Source: a virus
Length of the DNA stretch: 34,171 nt
Strand: one strand, 5' to 3'
IMG/VR virus record: IMGVR_UViG_3300047471_000620
Location: 1 to 34,171 of that record
The position numbers and the translations under genes are program-made. Below the pieces are notes generated by a model. That model ran no database searches and had not been told where the DNA came from. It worked only from the letters and a program-made list of their open reading frames with translations. Position 1 is the first letter of the stretch, and every line of letters starts with the position of its first letter. This document shows, in pieces, positions 4,964-11,109 of the stretch.

Positions 4964-5862
4964 CGGGCTGCGAGGGCGCTGTCGCTCGCGGCAAGATGGC
5001 CGCTGGGACGCTCAGCATGTACCGGCAGAAGGCTGGCACGCTCTGCCGCGTGCTCGAGGAGCACGGGCCGCTGCGACTGGCCGACATCGGCCCCGGGACG
5101 TTCCAGGGGTTCCTCGACACGCGCCGCGCGGAGTTCCTCGAAGACCGGGGCAAGTCCATCAGCGAGTCGGAGCTCTACAAGATGTGGGTCACCTTCCGGC
5201 AGATCCTGAAGGGCGCGTGGCGCGCGCAGCGCTTCGGTCGCGACCCCTCGAGCCTCAAGCCGGACCACTTCGGCCCAGAGTACGAGCCGCGCAAGACCAT
5301 CCTGACCAAGGAGCAGATCGCCGAGCTCCTCGGCGAGCTCGGGACGCACCGCGGCCAGCCCGTCGCCTTCGCGCTCATGACCGGCGCCCGCCGAGCCGAG
5401 GTCTTCGCCGCCGAGGCCGGTGATGTGGACATCGAGCGCTGGCGCGTCCGCATCCGGGGGACCAAGACCGAGGCATCGGCCCGGACCATCCCGATCCCGA
5501 TGCCCATGACGACCCTCTGGATGTGGGTCCCACCGGGGCCGCCGTTCGCCAAGTGGCCGAACGCGCGCCGCGACATCATCGCCGCCTGCAAGAGAGCAGG
5601 TGTTCCTGAGGTCACCTGGAACGATCTGCGCCGGACGTTCGCCAGCCTGCTCGTCCAGGCCGGCGTCCCGCCGCACATCGTCGCCAAGCTTCTAGGCCAC
5701 AAGACCACCGCGATGGTCGACAAGGTCTATGGGCGGCAGACGGTCGAGTCTCTGGAGACCCTTCTCGAGGCGTCCCTCCGTGAACCATCCGTGAACCAAC
5801 GACCCCTGAAAAAGACGGTACGCCGCAAGGCTAAGCGAAAGACGAAACGAGGCAAAACATGA
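4753..5862 (+). CDS. int: Tyrosine-recombinase integrase
   Basis: The 369-residue enzyme integrates the phage at attP next to its own stop codon. The N-terminus (MRLYARTKRNGSRVWWASWT) is an arm-binding domain, residues ~65-170 the core-binding helices and ~195-345 the catalytic domain. Catalytic residues visible are Arg213 in TGARRAEV, Lys238 in GTKTEAS, Arg293 in WNDLRRTFAS, His316 in LLGHKTT and the nucleophile Tyr326 in KVYGR. The usual first His of box II (HxLR) is Asn290. The C-terminus is a basic tail (KKTVRRKAKRKTKRGKT). The ATG at 4753 follows GGAAGGGCGG. The last 85 bases of the gene also contain two arm-type repeats. Confidence 0.93.
   Translation: MRLYARTKRNGSRVWWASWTEGKRTIRRSTGCSSKSAAEIVVARWERERADPVYAAAQSATFGAEANRFLTGCEGAVARGKMAAGTLSMYRQKAGTLCRVLEEHGPLRLADIGPGTFQGFLDTRRAEFLEDRGKSISESELYKMWVTFRQILKGAWRAQRFGRDPSSLKPDHFGPEYEPRKTILTKEQIAELLGELGTHRGQPVAFALMTGARRAEVFAAEAGDVDIERWRVRIRGTKTEASARTIPIPMPMTTLWMWVPPGPPFAKWPNARRDIIAACKRAGVPEVTWNDLRRTFASLLVQAGVPPHIVAKLLGHKTTAMVDKVYGRQTVESLETLLEASLREPSVNQRPLKKTVRRKAKRKTKRGKT
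5778..5798 (+). repeat. Left pair of integrase arm-type sites
   Basis: CCGTGAACCA occurs at 5778-5787 and 5789-5798, 11 bp apart, inside the 3' end of the integrase gene. The same pair recurs exactly 200 bp downstream, on the other side of the attachment core. Direct repeats one helical turn apart flanking the core are the usual form of arm-type integrase binding sites. Confidence 0.65.
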
Positions 5863-5871
5863 TGTTTCCTT

Positions 5872-5914
5872 GTGGGCCGAGCGGGGCACGATCCCGCGAC
5901 CTACGGATTAAAAG
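5872..5914 (-). other. attP core: 3' end of a tRNA-Lys(TTT) gene
   Basis: Read on the minus strand the segment is CTTTTAATCC (anticodon loop, TTT), then GTAGGTC, then GCGGG-ATCGTGC-CCCGC as the T arm, then a CTCGGCCCAC acceptor end. It matches the 3' half of bacterial tRNA-Lys, strongest over GGTCGCGGGATC back to CTTTTAATCC (5893-5914). The T loop lacks the canonical TTCGA, so the phage copy is not itself a working tRNA end; the exact crossover core is probably the ~22 bp including the anticodon loop. It begins ten bases after the integrase stop. Confidence 0.75.
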
Positions 5915-5969
5915 GCCGGACGGTCAAAGTGCACTTCGAGCCTGTTTTTACGGGCTGACGTCGTGGGTC

Positions 5970-6021
5970 AAAAAGGCCCGTGAACCACGGGTGAACCACG
6001 AGGCCCTTTTGCGGCCTTTTT
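5970..6021 (+). terminator. Hairpin with T tracts after attP, possible terminator of the integrase transcript
   Basis: AAAAAGGCC (5970-5978) pairs with GGCCTTTTT (6013-6021), and between them CCCGTG-AAC-CACGGG forms a smaller perfect hairpin; an alternative pairing uses CACGAGGCCCTTTT. The rightward strand ends in TTTT and TTTTT runs, as for Rho-independent termination, and the A-rich left side would serve the other strand. It overlaps the right arm sites, so a purely architectural role in attP is possible. Confidence 0.4.
5978..5998 (+). repeat. Right pair of integrase arm-type sites
   Basis: CCGTGAACCA (5978-5987) and GGGTGAACCA (5989-5998) repeat the left pair with the same orientation and the same 11-bp step, exactly 200 bp downstream of it. 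Together with the left pair they bracket the tRNA-like core. Confidence 0.65.
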
Positions 6022-6028
6022 GGGGTGA

Positions 6029-6055
6029 GGCGAAAAGCTCCCCCCGGTTTTCGCC
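6029..6055. repeat. Perfect 8-bp inverted repeat in the attP-to-replication gap
   Basis: GGCGAAAA (6029-6036) and TTTTCGCC (6048-6055) flank an 11-base C-rich loop. It lacks a trailing T run. It could be a stable hairpin, a protein-binding dyad or part of a promoter region for the replication genes. The rest of the gap from 5863 to 6127 holds the attP core and arm repeats; I see no gene in it. Confidence 0.45.
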
Positions 6056-6127
6056 TCCGTCGTCCGCTCCCGACTCCGACGACGACGTCATGGCCCGGCT
6101 TGGCGGCGTCAGATCCGGGAGGGCGCC

Positions 6128-6244
6128 GTGAAGCGGCGACAGGTCGACCCGAAGGCGTGGACCTGCGACGACTTGCTGGACTGTTGGGAGACGGTGGACG
6201 CCTCGTACCGGCCCGACGGGACGGCGCGGGAGTCGCTGCCGTGA
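6128..6244 (+). CDS. 38-residue protein at the head of the replication operon
   Basis: The GTG at 6128 is preceded by GGGAGGG with a six-base spacer, the best ribosome-binding site in this part of the window. The peptide runs MKRRQVDPKAWTCDDLLDCW to TARESLP. It is charged and likely helical, with two cysteines. Its TGA overlaps the next GTG (GTGA at 6241-6244). Function unknown. Confidence 0.55.
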   Translation: MKRRQVDPKAWTCDDLLDCWETVDASYRPDGTARESLP

Positions 6245-6447
6245 TCGGCCGCCCTGCTGGCATGGAAGACTGGGCCTGGGCGGCGATCCGCAAGCTGCGG
6301 GCCGACGTGCGAGACCGCGTGCTCGAGCGCAGCGCGATCGTGTGGTTCGGAGGCGGAGTCGCGAAGACGCCTGCCGAGGCGGACGCAATCGCGCTGGCGC
6401 AGGAAGCGGGCATTCACCCCGAACTGCCGGGGGTCGCCGATGGCTGA
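6241..6447 (+). CDS. Small protein before the replication initiator, unknown
   Basis: The 68-residue product begins with GTG (MIGRPAGMEDWAWAAIRKLR) and contains ERSAIVWFGGGVAKTPAEAD and a final GIHPELPGVADG. The middle could be a helix-turn-helix-like or AP2-like small fold, but nothing is recognisable. It overlaps the preceding gene by four and the following initiator by eight bases, which fixes its place in the operon. Confidence 0.55.
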   Translation: MIGRPAGMEDWAWAAIRKLRADVRDRVLERSAIVWFGGGVAKTPAEADAIALAQEAGIHPELPGVADG

Positions 6448-7273
6448 CTACGTCAAGAAGCGCACGCACATCATCACGCACGAGAAATTCCTCGCTGCGG
6501 GGGCGCTCGGTCGCGACCTCTACGACTGGGGCATGCTCTGGTCCGGGCACCATGAGAAGGATGGGGAGATCCCCATGGTCGCCGTCCTATCGACGCCGTG
6601 GGGTGCCGGGGGCAAGCGCAACGTCGTCGTCGCCCAGAAGCTTGTCGATGTCGGGCTCTGGGAGCGAACCAACGCCGGCTACCGCGTCCTGAAGTGGACC
6701 GAGCAGGGCAACGTCACCAAGGCTCAGCTCGAGGAGCGGCGCAGGGCGGAGCGAGAGAAGAAGTCTCGGCAGCGGCGCGAGTCGGGGCCCCCCGCTCCTC
6801 CGCTCGTCCCCCCGCCCCCGGCTGCTATTCCCCCCGATCCTTCCGAGGTTCCCGTGGGGTGTCCCGGCGGGACTCCCGCGGGAGTCCTTAACTCTACCTC
6901 TCTCTCTGGGGAAGCAGGAGATCAGTTAACAGGATCGGAAAGACCCGCGTCGGTGCCCCTGGCCCCCACGCCGCCCCCCGGAACCACGCCCTCCTGGTGG
7001 CCCGACGCGGTCGCGACGGCGAGCATGGAGGTCGGCCCCGTCGCCGAGACCGGCGCACGCTGGCTCGAGTATGACGCATCGCGAGACCGGAAGGGTTGGG
7101 CGCGCAACCAGCGAGATGCGGTTGGTTGGTTGATCGCATGCGTCCGGCGCGAGCAGCGCGAGGCCAAGACCGGGGTGCGCCCCCGCAACGCCTCGGAGAT
7201 CACCAAGCAGCCCACGGACCCCACGGCCCCGTGGCTCCAGGACGACTACGTCGGAAAGAAAACCGGGACATGA
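6440..7273 (+). CDS. Putative phage replication initiator (replisome organiser-like)
   Basis: The 277-residue protein has an N-terminal winged-helix-like region (residues ~1-90: HEKFLAAGALGRDLYDWGML, VAQKLVDVGLWERTNAGYRV, ending LKWTEQGNVTK), a basic segment (RRRAEREKKSRQRRE), a long Pro/Ser/Thr linker (residues ~115-190) and a C-terminal domain with TGARWLEYDASRDRKGWARN and DAVGWLIACVRREQREAKTG. This layout, with a DnaC-like ATPase immediately downstream, is that of phage replication initiators that bind an origin and recruit the loader. The DNA of the linker carries an 18-bp palindrome (6870-6887). The ATG at 6440 has GGGGG nine bases upstream. Confidence 0.65.
   Translation: MADYVKKRTHIITHEKFLAAGALGRDLYDWGMLWSGHHEKDGEIPMVAVLSTPWGAGGKRNVVVAQKLVDVGLWERTNAGYRVLKWTEQGNVTKAQLEERRRAEREKKSRQRRESGPPAPPLVPPPPAAIPPDPSEVPVGCPGGTPAGVLNSTSLSGEAGDQLTGSERPASVPLAPTPPPGTTPSWWPDAVATASMEVGPVAETGARWLEYDASRDRKGWARNQRDAVGWLIACVRREQREAKTGVRPRNASEITKQPTDPTAPWLQDDYVGKKTGT
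6870..6887. repeat. 18-bp perfect palindrome inside the initiator gene, candidate origin element
   Basis: GGACTCCCGCGGGAGTCC is self-complementary over its whole length. It is preceded by another GGGGTGTCCCGGC dyad-like segment and followed by a run that is comparatively AT-rich for this genome (CCTTAACTCTACC, CAGTTAACAGG). In lambda-type phages the origin lies inside the initiator gene at the linker between domains, which is where this is. Confidence 0.4.
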
Positions 7274-7938
7274 TCATCAAGCTGGAAGATTTGGCGCCCG
7301 AGGTGGCGAAGCGCGTAGTGGTCGACGCAGAACGGATCGCGGCGGAAGACGAAGCCAGGCAGGCCGAGGCGGATCGCCGGGACGCCGCCGCGCTTCGGAC
7401 GGCCATCGAGCATACCCTCGCCAGGGTGCCCCCCGCGTATGCGGGCGCCGAGCTCGACGCCCGATGGCTTCGGGAGCTGGTCGGCGAGGATGCGATCGCC
7501 AAGGCGCGGGATTCGCTCGGCGAGGCTCGGGTTACCTGCCTCGGCGTGCCGGGCGCCGGCAAGACGTCGATGCTGGCCGCCATGTTCCGCATGAAGGCTC
7601 GGGGCTTCACGTCAACGCGTGCCCTCCGCGGCTTCCGGTGGACGTCGTCGCACAAGCTGGCCAAGGCGCGGGCGGGGCAGCCGCTCGGCGAGGGCGAGGC
7701 GCCGCTGGTCGAGTCGTGCCTGGAGGCGTCGCTGCTCGTGCTCGATGAGCTGGGTGCCGAGGACCCGCGGTATGCCTCGGCGGTCGGCGAGGTGCTCTAC
7801 GAGCGCCACGAGCAGGCGCTACCGACCTGGGTGACCACGGGCGTAGGGCCGAAGGAGATCTCCGCCCGCTACGGCGGCGGCATCTCGCGGCGCGTGTTCG
7901 AAAACGCCGCGGTGTTCCGGCTCGCGGGGCGCCGATGA
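7270..7938 (+). CDS. DnaC/IstB-like AAA+ helicase loader
   Basis: The 222-residue protein is a P-loop ATPase with Walker A GVPGAGKT at residues 92-99, Walker B LVLDELG at ~156-162, and a later WVTTGVGPKEISARYGGGIS followed by SRRVFENAAVFRLAGRR, matching the sensor/arginine-finger region of DnaC-type loaders (R-G-x-x-SR pattern). The first ~90 residues form a charged helical N-terminus that would contact the helicase or initiator. ATG at 7270 overlaps the initiator stop (ATGA). It should load the host replicative helicase, since no phage helicase or polymerase is visible in the window. Confidence 0.85.
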   Translation: MIIKLEDLAPEVAKRVVVDAERIAAEDEARQAEADRRDAAALRTAIEHTLARVPPAYAGAELDARWLRELVGEDAIAKARDSLGEARVTCLGVPGAGKTSMLAAMFRMKARGFTSTRALRGFRWTSSHKLAKARAGQPLGEGEAPLVESCLEASLLVLDELGAEDPRYASAVGEVLYERHEQALPTWVTTGVGPKEISARYGGGISRRVFENAAVFRLAGRR

Positions 7939-8134
7939 TCCGCGTCACGATCCCCATCCGAACCGTCTCCGAGTCGAACCAGCGCGACCGAGCATCAAGA
8001 TCCCCGAGGGCTACCGCCTGGAGCGGCAGCCCACCTGTCAGCCCCAGGCTGAGACCCCGACCGCGGTCCGCGACCGAGATGGCCGCGTGCTCGCGCAGAT
8101 TGACGTCTGGAGGGCCTCCGAGCTGCCGAACTGA
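7935..8134 (+). pseudogene. Frameshifted small gene after the loader
   Basis: The ATG at 7935 overlaps the loader stop as ATGA and opens MIRVTIPIRTVSESNQRDRA, a conserved-looking start, but the frame then runs into Arg/Ser/Pro-rich sequence typical of a wrong frame. From about 7994 another frame gives IKIPEGYRLERQ, then AVRDRDGRVLAQIDVWRASE and LPN with a stop at 8132-8134, which reads as ordinary protein and lacks its own start codon. The simplest reading is one gene broken by a deletion or frameshift near 7985-7995. If unbroken, the product would be about 65 residues; relatives may be longer. Confidence 0.5.
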
Positions 8135-8250
8135 CCCGAGGGGGCCCGCTAAGCGAAACGCGGTCCTGGGGGCTGCTACGTGGCAGCAATCGGGCAATTC
8201 GTAGATCTGCCTAATTTCCGGACTTTACGGACATCCTGGGATCTGCCAAC
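8135..8250. other. 116-base gap before the terminase genes, with a repeated octamer
   Basis: No gene is apparent. GATCTGCC occurs twice (8204-8211 and 8240-8247) and TCCG-GACTTTA-CGGA (around 8217-8231) is a short inverted repeat. This is the only clear gap in the rightward cluster between the replication and packaging genes, so a late promoter or a packaging-initiation (pac/cos) site could be here, but nothing in the sequence proves either. Confidence 0.3.
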
Positions 8251-8673
8251 TTGGTTGGCGTGGGAGCGGGCCGACCCTGTCTGCTGGATGATCTGATGGC
8301 CCATCGGATCGTCGATGAGATCAAGAAGGGCGCCACCCGAGTTGGCGCGGCCAAGTCGGCCGGCATCGGGCGCTCCACGCTGTACGAGTGGCTGGAGCTT
8401 GGCCGGGCCGGCGAAGAGCCGTTCGCTGACTTCACCCGTCGCGTCCGCGAGGCAGACGGCAAGGCGCAGACGGCCGTAGAGGCCGCGCTGTACAAGTCCG
8501 CGACCGAGGGCAGCGTTCCGGCGCAGAGCTTCTGGCTCAAGGCGCGGGCCCCGCGCGAGTGGGCGGGAGACGGATCGACAGCGCCCACGCTGGCCGAGGC
8601 TGACGTGATCGCGGCGAACGATGAGGCGACGCTGGAGGCTGCGCTCAGCGCAGCGAGGAGCCGTGCATCATGA
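8251..8673 (+). CDS. Small terminase subunit (putative)
   Basis: The 140-residue protein opens with AGRPCLLDDLMAHRIVDEIK, then VGAAKSAGIGRSTLYEWLEL and FTRRVREADGKAQTAVEAAL. A GRP motif, a phage-type HTH (residues ~20-50) and a following long helix are the pattern of many small terminase subunits, and the C-terminal PREWAGDG also fits. Start is uncertain: TTG 8251 or GTG 8260 keep the GRP motif, while ATG 8293 would lose it. It would recognise phage DNA and recruit the large subunit encoded at 11438, from which it is separated by seven genes. Confidence 0.65.
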   Translation: MVGVGAGRPCLLDDLMAHRIVDEIKKGATRVGAAKSAGIGRSTLYEWLELGRAGEEPFADFTRRVREADGKAQTAVEAALYKSATEGSVPAQSFWLKARAPREWAGDGSTAPTLAEADVIAANDEATLEAALSAARSRAS

Positions 8674-8885
8674 GGACACCTGGCAGCTACCTCGCGCGCA
8701 TGGCCACGGCGCGGATGGTCTATGCGGCGCAGCCGAAGCGCCAGCGCTGGGAGAACGACCTCGCGGCCGAGCGCTTCGTCGAGTGCGATGCGACGTGGAC
8801 CGGCATCCGCGAGCGCTGGGAGGCAGCGACGGCGAACCACGAGCGCGATGACAAGGTGTGGGACGCCATCGAGGCGGCAGCGTGA
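8670..8885 (+). CDS. Small helical protein in terminase cluster, unknown
   Basis: The 71-residue product begins MRTPGSYLARMATARMVYAA and continues with charged helix (QRWENDLAAERFVECDATW, ERWEAATANHERDDKVWDAI). It overlaps the small terminase stop by ATGA and its own stop is overlapped by the glycosyltransferase GTG. No family recognised. Confidence 0.6.
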   Translation: MRTPGSYLARMATARMVYAAQPKRQRWENDLAAERFVECDATWTGIRERWEAATANHERDDKVWDAIEAAA

Positions 8886-9799
8886 GGCCGCTCGTCTGCC
8901 TCACGATGATCGTGAAAAACGAGGCGCACATCCTCGCGCGCTGCCTCGCGAAGATCCGGCCGCACATCGACTTCTGGATCATCGTCGACACCGGCAGCAC
9001 CGACGACACGAAGCGCGTGGCCGCCGAGGCGCTGCGCGGCATCCCGGGAGAGATCCACGACCACGAGTGGCGCGGCTTCGGCGACGCGCGGACGCGCGCG
9101 CTCGAACTGGCCGAGCAGATCACCGTTGGCCGCCCGGCCTACGCCTGGGTGGTCGACGCGGATGACGTGTGGGACGGCGAGCTGGACCGCTCGCAGCTCA
9201 CCTCGGCCGCGCACTCGGTGTGGTTCCACGGCACAGGCGATCGCGTGAAGTGGGCCACGAACCGCTTCTTCCAGCTCGGCAAGGGCTGGCGCTACGTCGG
9301 CCCGGTGCATGAAGAGCCAGTCGCGAACGAGCCGCACGATCGCCCGCTCATCGAGTGCATGACCGTCTCGTCGCCGAACGACGGCGGGAGTTGGAGAGAT
9401 CCCGACAAGCACCTGAAGCATGTCGCGGCGTTGCGCGAGGCGCTGGACAAGGAGCCGCTGAACACTCGCTACCAGTTCTACCTGGCGCAGAGCTACCGGG
9501 ACCACGGAGACGACGCCACGGCGGCGGTGATGTACCTGCAGCGCGCGGCGATGGGCCCAGGCTCCTTCCCGGAGGAGATCTACGTGTCATTCCTGGAGGC
9601 CGGCCGCGCTCTGATGCGGCTCGGCCGCATCGACGACGCCAAGCGCGCCCTGCTGAACGCACACCAGAGCTACAAAGAGCGCCGCGAGGCGATGGCCGAG
9701 CTGGGCCGGCTCTTCCTGATCAAGGCCGCGACGTCGCCCACGGTGGGGACACTCAACGTCGAGGCCGCGCCGACGCTCAGCGAGGAGGCGGAAGCGTGA
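8882..9799 (+). CDS. GT2-family glycosyltransferase with TPR-like C-terminus
   Basis: The 305-residue protein starts at a GTG overlapping the previous stop. Residues 3-20 (PLVCLTMIVKNEAHILARCL) and DTGSTDDT at 36-43 are hallmarks of GT-A fold family 2 enzymes, followed by EWRGFGDARTRALELA and the metal-binding VVDADD at 91-95. From about residue 185 the sequence becomes helical repeats (HLKHVAALREALDKEP, TRYQFYLAQSYRDHGD, VSFLEAGRALMRLGRIDDAK), resembling tetratricopeptide repeats, a combination seen in SunS-like and other GT2 proteins. Acceptor unknown: virion protein, modified DNA base or host surface glycan are possible. It lies between the terminase genes. Confidence 0.85.
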   Translation: MRPLVCLTMIVKNEAHILARCLAKIRPHIDFWIIVDTGSTDDTKRVAAEALRGIPGEIHDHEWRGFGDARTRALELAEQITVGRPAYAWVVDADDVWDGELDRSQLTSAAHSVWFHGTGDRVKWATNRFFQLGKGWRYVGPVHEEPVANEPHDRPLIECMTVSSPNDGGSWRDPDKHLKHVAALREALDKEPLNTRYQFYLAQSYRDHGDDATAAVMYLQRAAMGPGSFPEEIYVSFLEAGRALMRLGRIDDAKRALLNAHQSYKERREAMAELGRLFLIKAATSPTVGTLNVEAAPTLSEEAEA

Positions 9800-10161
9800 T
9801 TCCAATCCGCGACATGACCGCGCGCGACCGGCGCTTCGTCGTGCCGACGTGGGCGCGGTGCTCGCGGTACGAGGGCACGTCGAAGAAGCGCCGCTACGAG
9901 CTCGTGGATCGCATCATCGACAACGGCGCCGTCGTGAAGGTCCTGGCCACGGACGATCTCACGGTCCATGGCTGGGCAGCCGCGCACGGCGAGCTGCTCC
10001 ACTTCGTCTACATCGCCGCTCCTCTGCGCAGGCAGGGGCTCGGGCGGCGCATCATCTCCGCGGTGCTCGGCGGGATCTACCCGGAGCACATCGAAGTGAC
10101 GCACGCATGGCCCTCTGCCTCCGGCCGGTTCGTCTTCCGACCTCTGCGTGAGGCGGCATGA
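9796..10161 (+). CDS. GNAT-like acetyltransferase domain protein
   Basis: The 121-residue protein (GTG start at 9796, GTGA overlap) opens IPIRDMTARDRRFVVPTWAR. It carries the GNAT acetyl-CoA loop in HFVYIAAPLRRQGLGRRII (Q/RxxGxG/A form) at about residues 73-92. A strand with VKVLATDDLTVHGWAAAHG precedes it, as expected for beta 2-4. The tail FVFRPLREAA is short. Homologous small GNAT-like proteins occur near terminase genes of other short-tailed phages, where their substrate is not known. Catalytic competence is not proven by sequence. Confidence 0.75.
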   Translation: MIPIRDMTARDRRFVVPTWARCSRYEGTSKKRRYELVDRIIDNGAVVKVLATDDLTVHGWAAAHGELLHFVYIAAPLRRQGLGRRIISAVLGGIYPEHIEVTHAWPSASGRFVFRPLREAA

Positions 10162-10325
10162 GGGGCCACATCATCGAGCCGAAGATCGCGAAGGCTCTGC
10201 GGCTCCACGCAGAACTGGCCGGCGCGTTTCACGACATCGGCCGCCTGACGCACGCCAGGCGCGAGCGGATCCTGAAGACCTCCTACGACACCCTTGCCCT
10301 GCTCGAGGGGAAGAAAGCCGCATGA
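10158..10325 (+). CDS. 55-residue helical protein, unknown
   Basis: ATG at 10158 overlaps the acetyltransferase stop (ATGA) and the TGA at 10323-10325 is overlapped by the next ATG. The product runs MRGHIIEPKIAKALRLHAEL... to ...TSYDTLALLEGKKAA and is likely two helices with a basic surface. No recognised family. Confidence 0.55.
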   Translation: MRGHIIEPKIAKALRLHAELAGAFHDIGRLTHARRERILKTSYDTLALLEGKKAA

Positions 10326-10849
10326 ACCAGCCGAGCATCCAGACGCACATCCCGATGATCGCTTCGACGCTGCCGGAGGAGCCGAAGGAGCTCGCCGAGG
10401 GGCGCCCGGACTTCCCGACGCCGAGCCTGTGGCAGGAGCGCGTGCAGGTCGTCCACAAGCGCACCAACCGGCGCGCGGTGGTCGTCCGGATCGACCGCGG
10501 CACGAACCAGTTCCGCGCGTTCTACCCGGACGAGGGCGAAGTGGGCGCGGACGGCAAGCCGGTGGGCGTCTACTCGACGCGCACGGACTGGCAGAACTTC
10601 GCCGATTGGGACGTGCAGGTCACGTTCTCGCCGAAGGAGCTGGAGCGCCAGGCCGCGCTCGCGAAGCTCGAGAACGAGCTGGACGCGATCAACAAAGTCG
10701 ACCCCGAGGCGTTCGCCTGGATCCAGGTGCTCATCGACGACGGCGATCCGAAGAAGGCGCTCGCGAAGCTCGAAGCAATGCGGCGGGGCGGGTTCATCAA
10801 GGAGGCCGCCCACGCGGCCCTGTCCGAGACGAAGAAGGGCGGCAAGTGA
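10322..10849 (+). CDS. Uncharacterised phage protein in terminase cluster
   Basis: The 175-residue protein has a proline-rich start (MNQPSIQTHIPMIASTLPEE), a central beta-rich segment with RVQVVHKRTNRRAVVVRIDR and VYSTRTDWQNFADWDVQVTF at residues ~40-105, and a helical C-terminus with FSPKELERQAALAKLENELD and DDGDPKKALAKLEAMRRGG. The beta segment resembles small SH3-like or KOW-like modules in its alternation, but this is only an impression. It overlaps both neighbours by four bases. Confidence 0.6.
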   Translation: MNQPSIQTHIPMIASTLPEEPKELAEGRPDFPTPSLWQERVQVVHKRTNRRAVVVRIDRGTNQFRAFYPDEGEVGADGKPVGVYSTRTDWQNFADWDVQVTFSPKELERQAALAKLENELDAINKVDPEAFAWIQVLIDDGDPKKALAKLEAMRRGGFIKEAAHAALSETKKGGK

Positions 10850-11109
10850 CGACCATCGAGGCGCTGCCTGGCTACTGGGTCGCCGATCGCGACGAGAAGC
10901 TAGCGAAGTTCTATGCCGACGAGGTGCGTGCCAACCGGCCATTCCTCGGCGCAACCGTCAAGCATGGCGGCGAGACGTTTTGCATCGTCAGCATCGACCG
11001 CAGCGGCGTCGTGGGAAAGCCGAACCTCTGGCGGATTGGCCTGGGTCTCACTGAGCCAGAGATCAGAACGGTGAACACCGTGCGCTGGAAGGATTGCTCC
11101 TGGACATGA
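10846..11109 (+). CDS. Small protein, unknown
   Basis: The 87-residue product starts with GTG (MTTIEALPGYWVADRDEKLA) and contains FLGATVKHGGETFCIVSIDR and LWRIGLGLTEPEIRTVNTVR, suggesting a compact beta-rich domain. It overlaps the stop before it (GTGA) and the start after it (ATGA at 11106). No family recognised. Confidence 0.55.
   Translation: MTTIEALPGYWVADRDEKLAKFYADEVRANRPFLGATVKHGGETFCIVSIDRSGVVGKPNLWRIGLGLTEPEIRTVNTVRWKDCSWT

Noticed and set aside
5872-5930. A complete tRNA gene
   Set aside because: Only the 3' half from the anticodon loop onward is present. The T loop lacks TTCGA and no D-arm or 5' acceptor strand is found, so it is an attachment-site remnant and not a tRNA gene.
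5859-6131. 90-codon frame across attP
   Set aside because: It covers the tRNA-like core and arm repeats, has no ribosome-binding site, and its product resembles no protein. The attP explanation accounts for the sequence.
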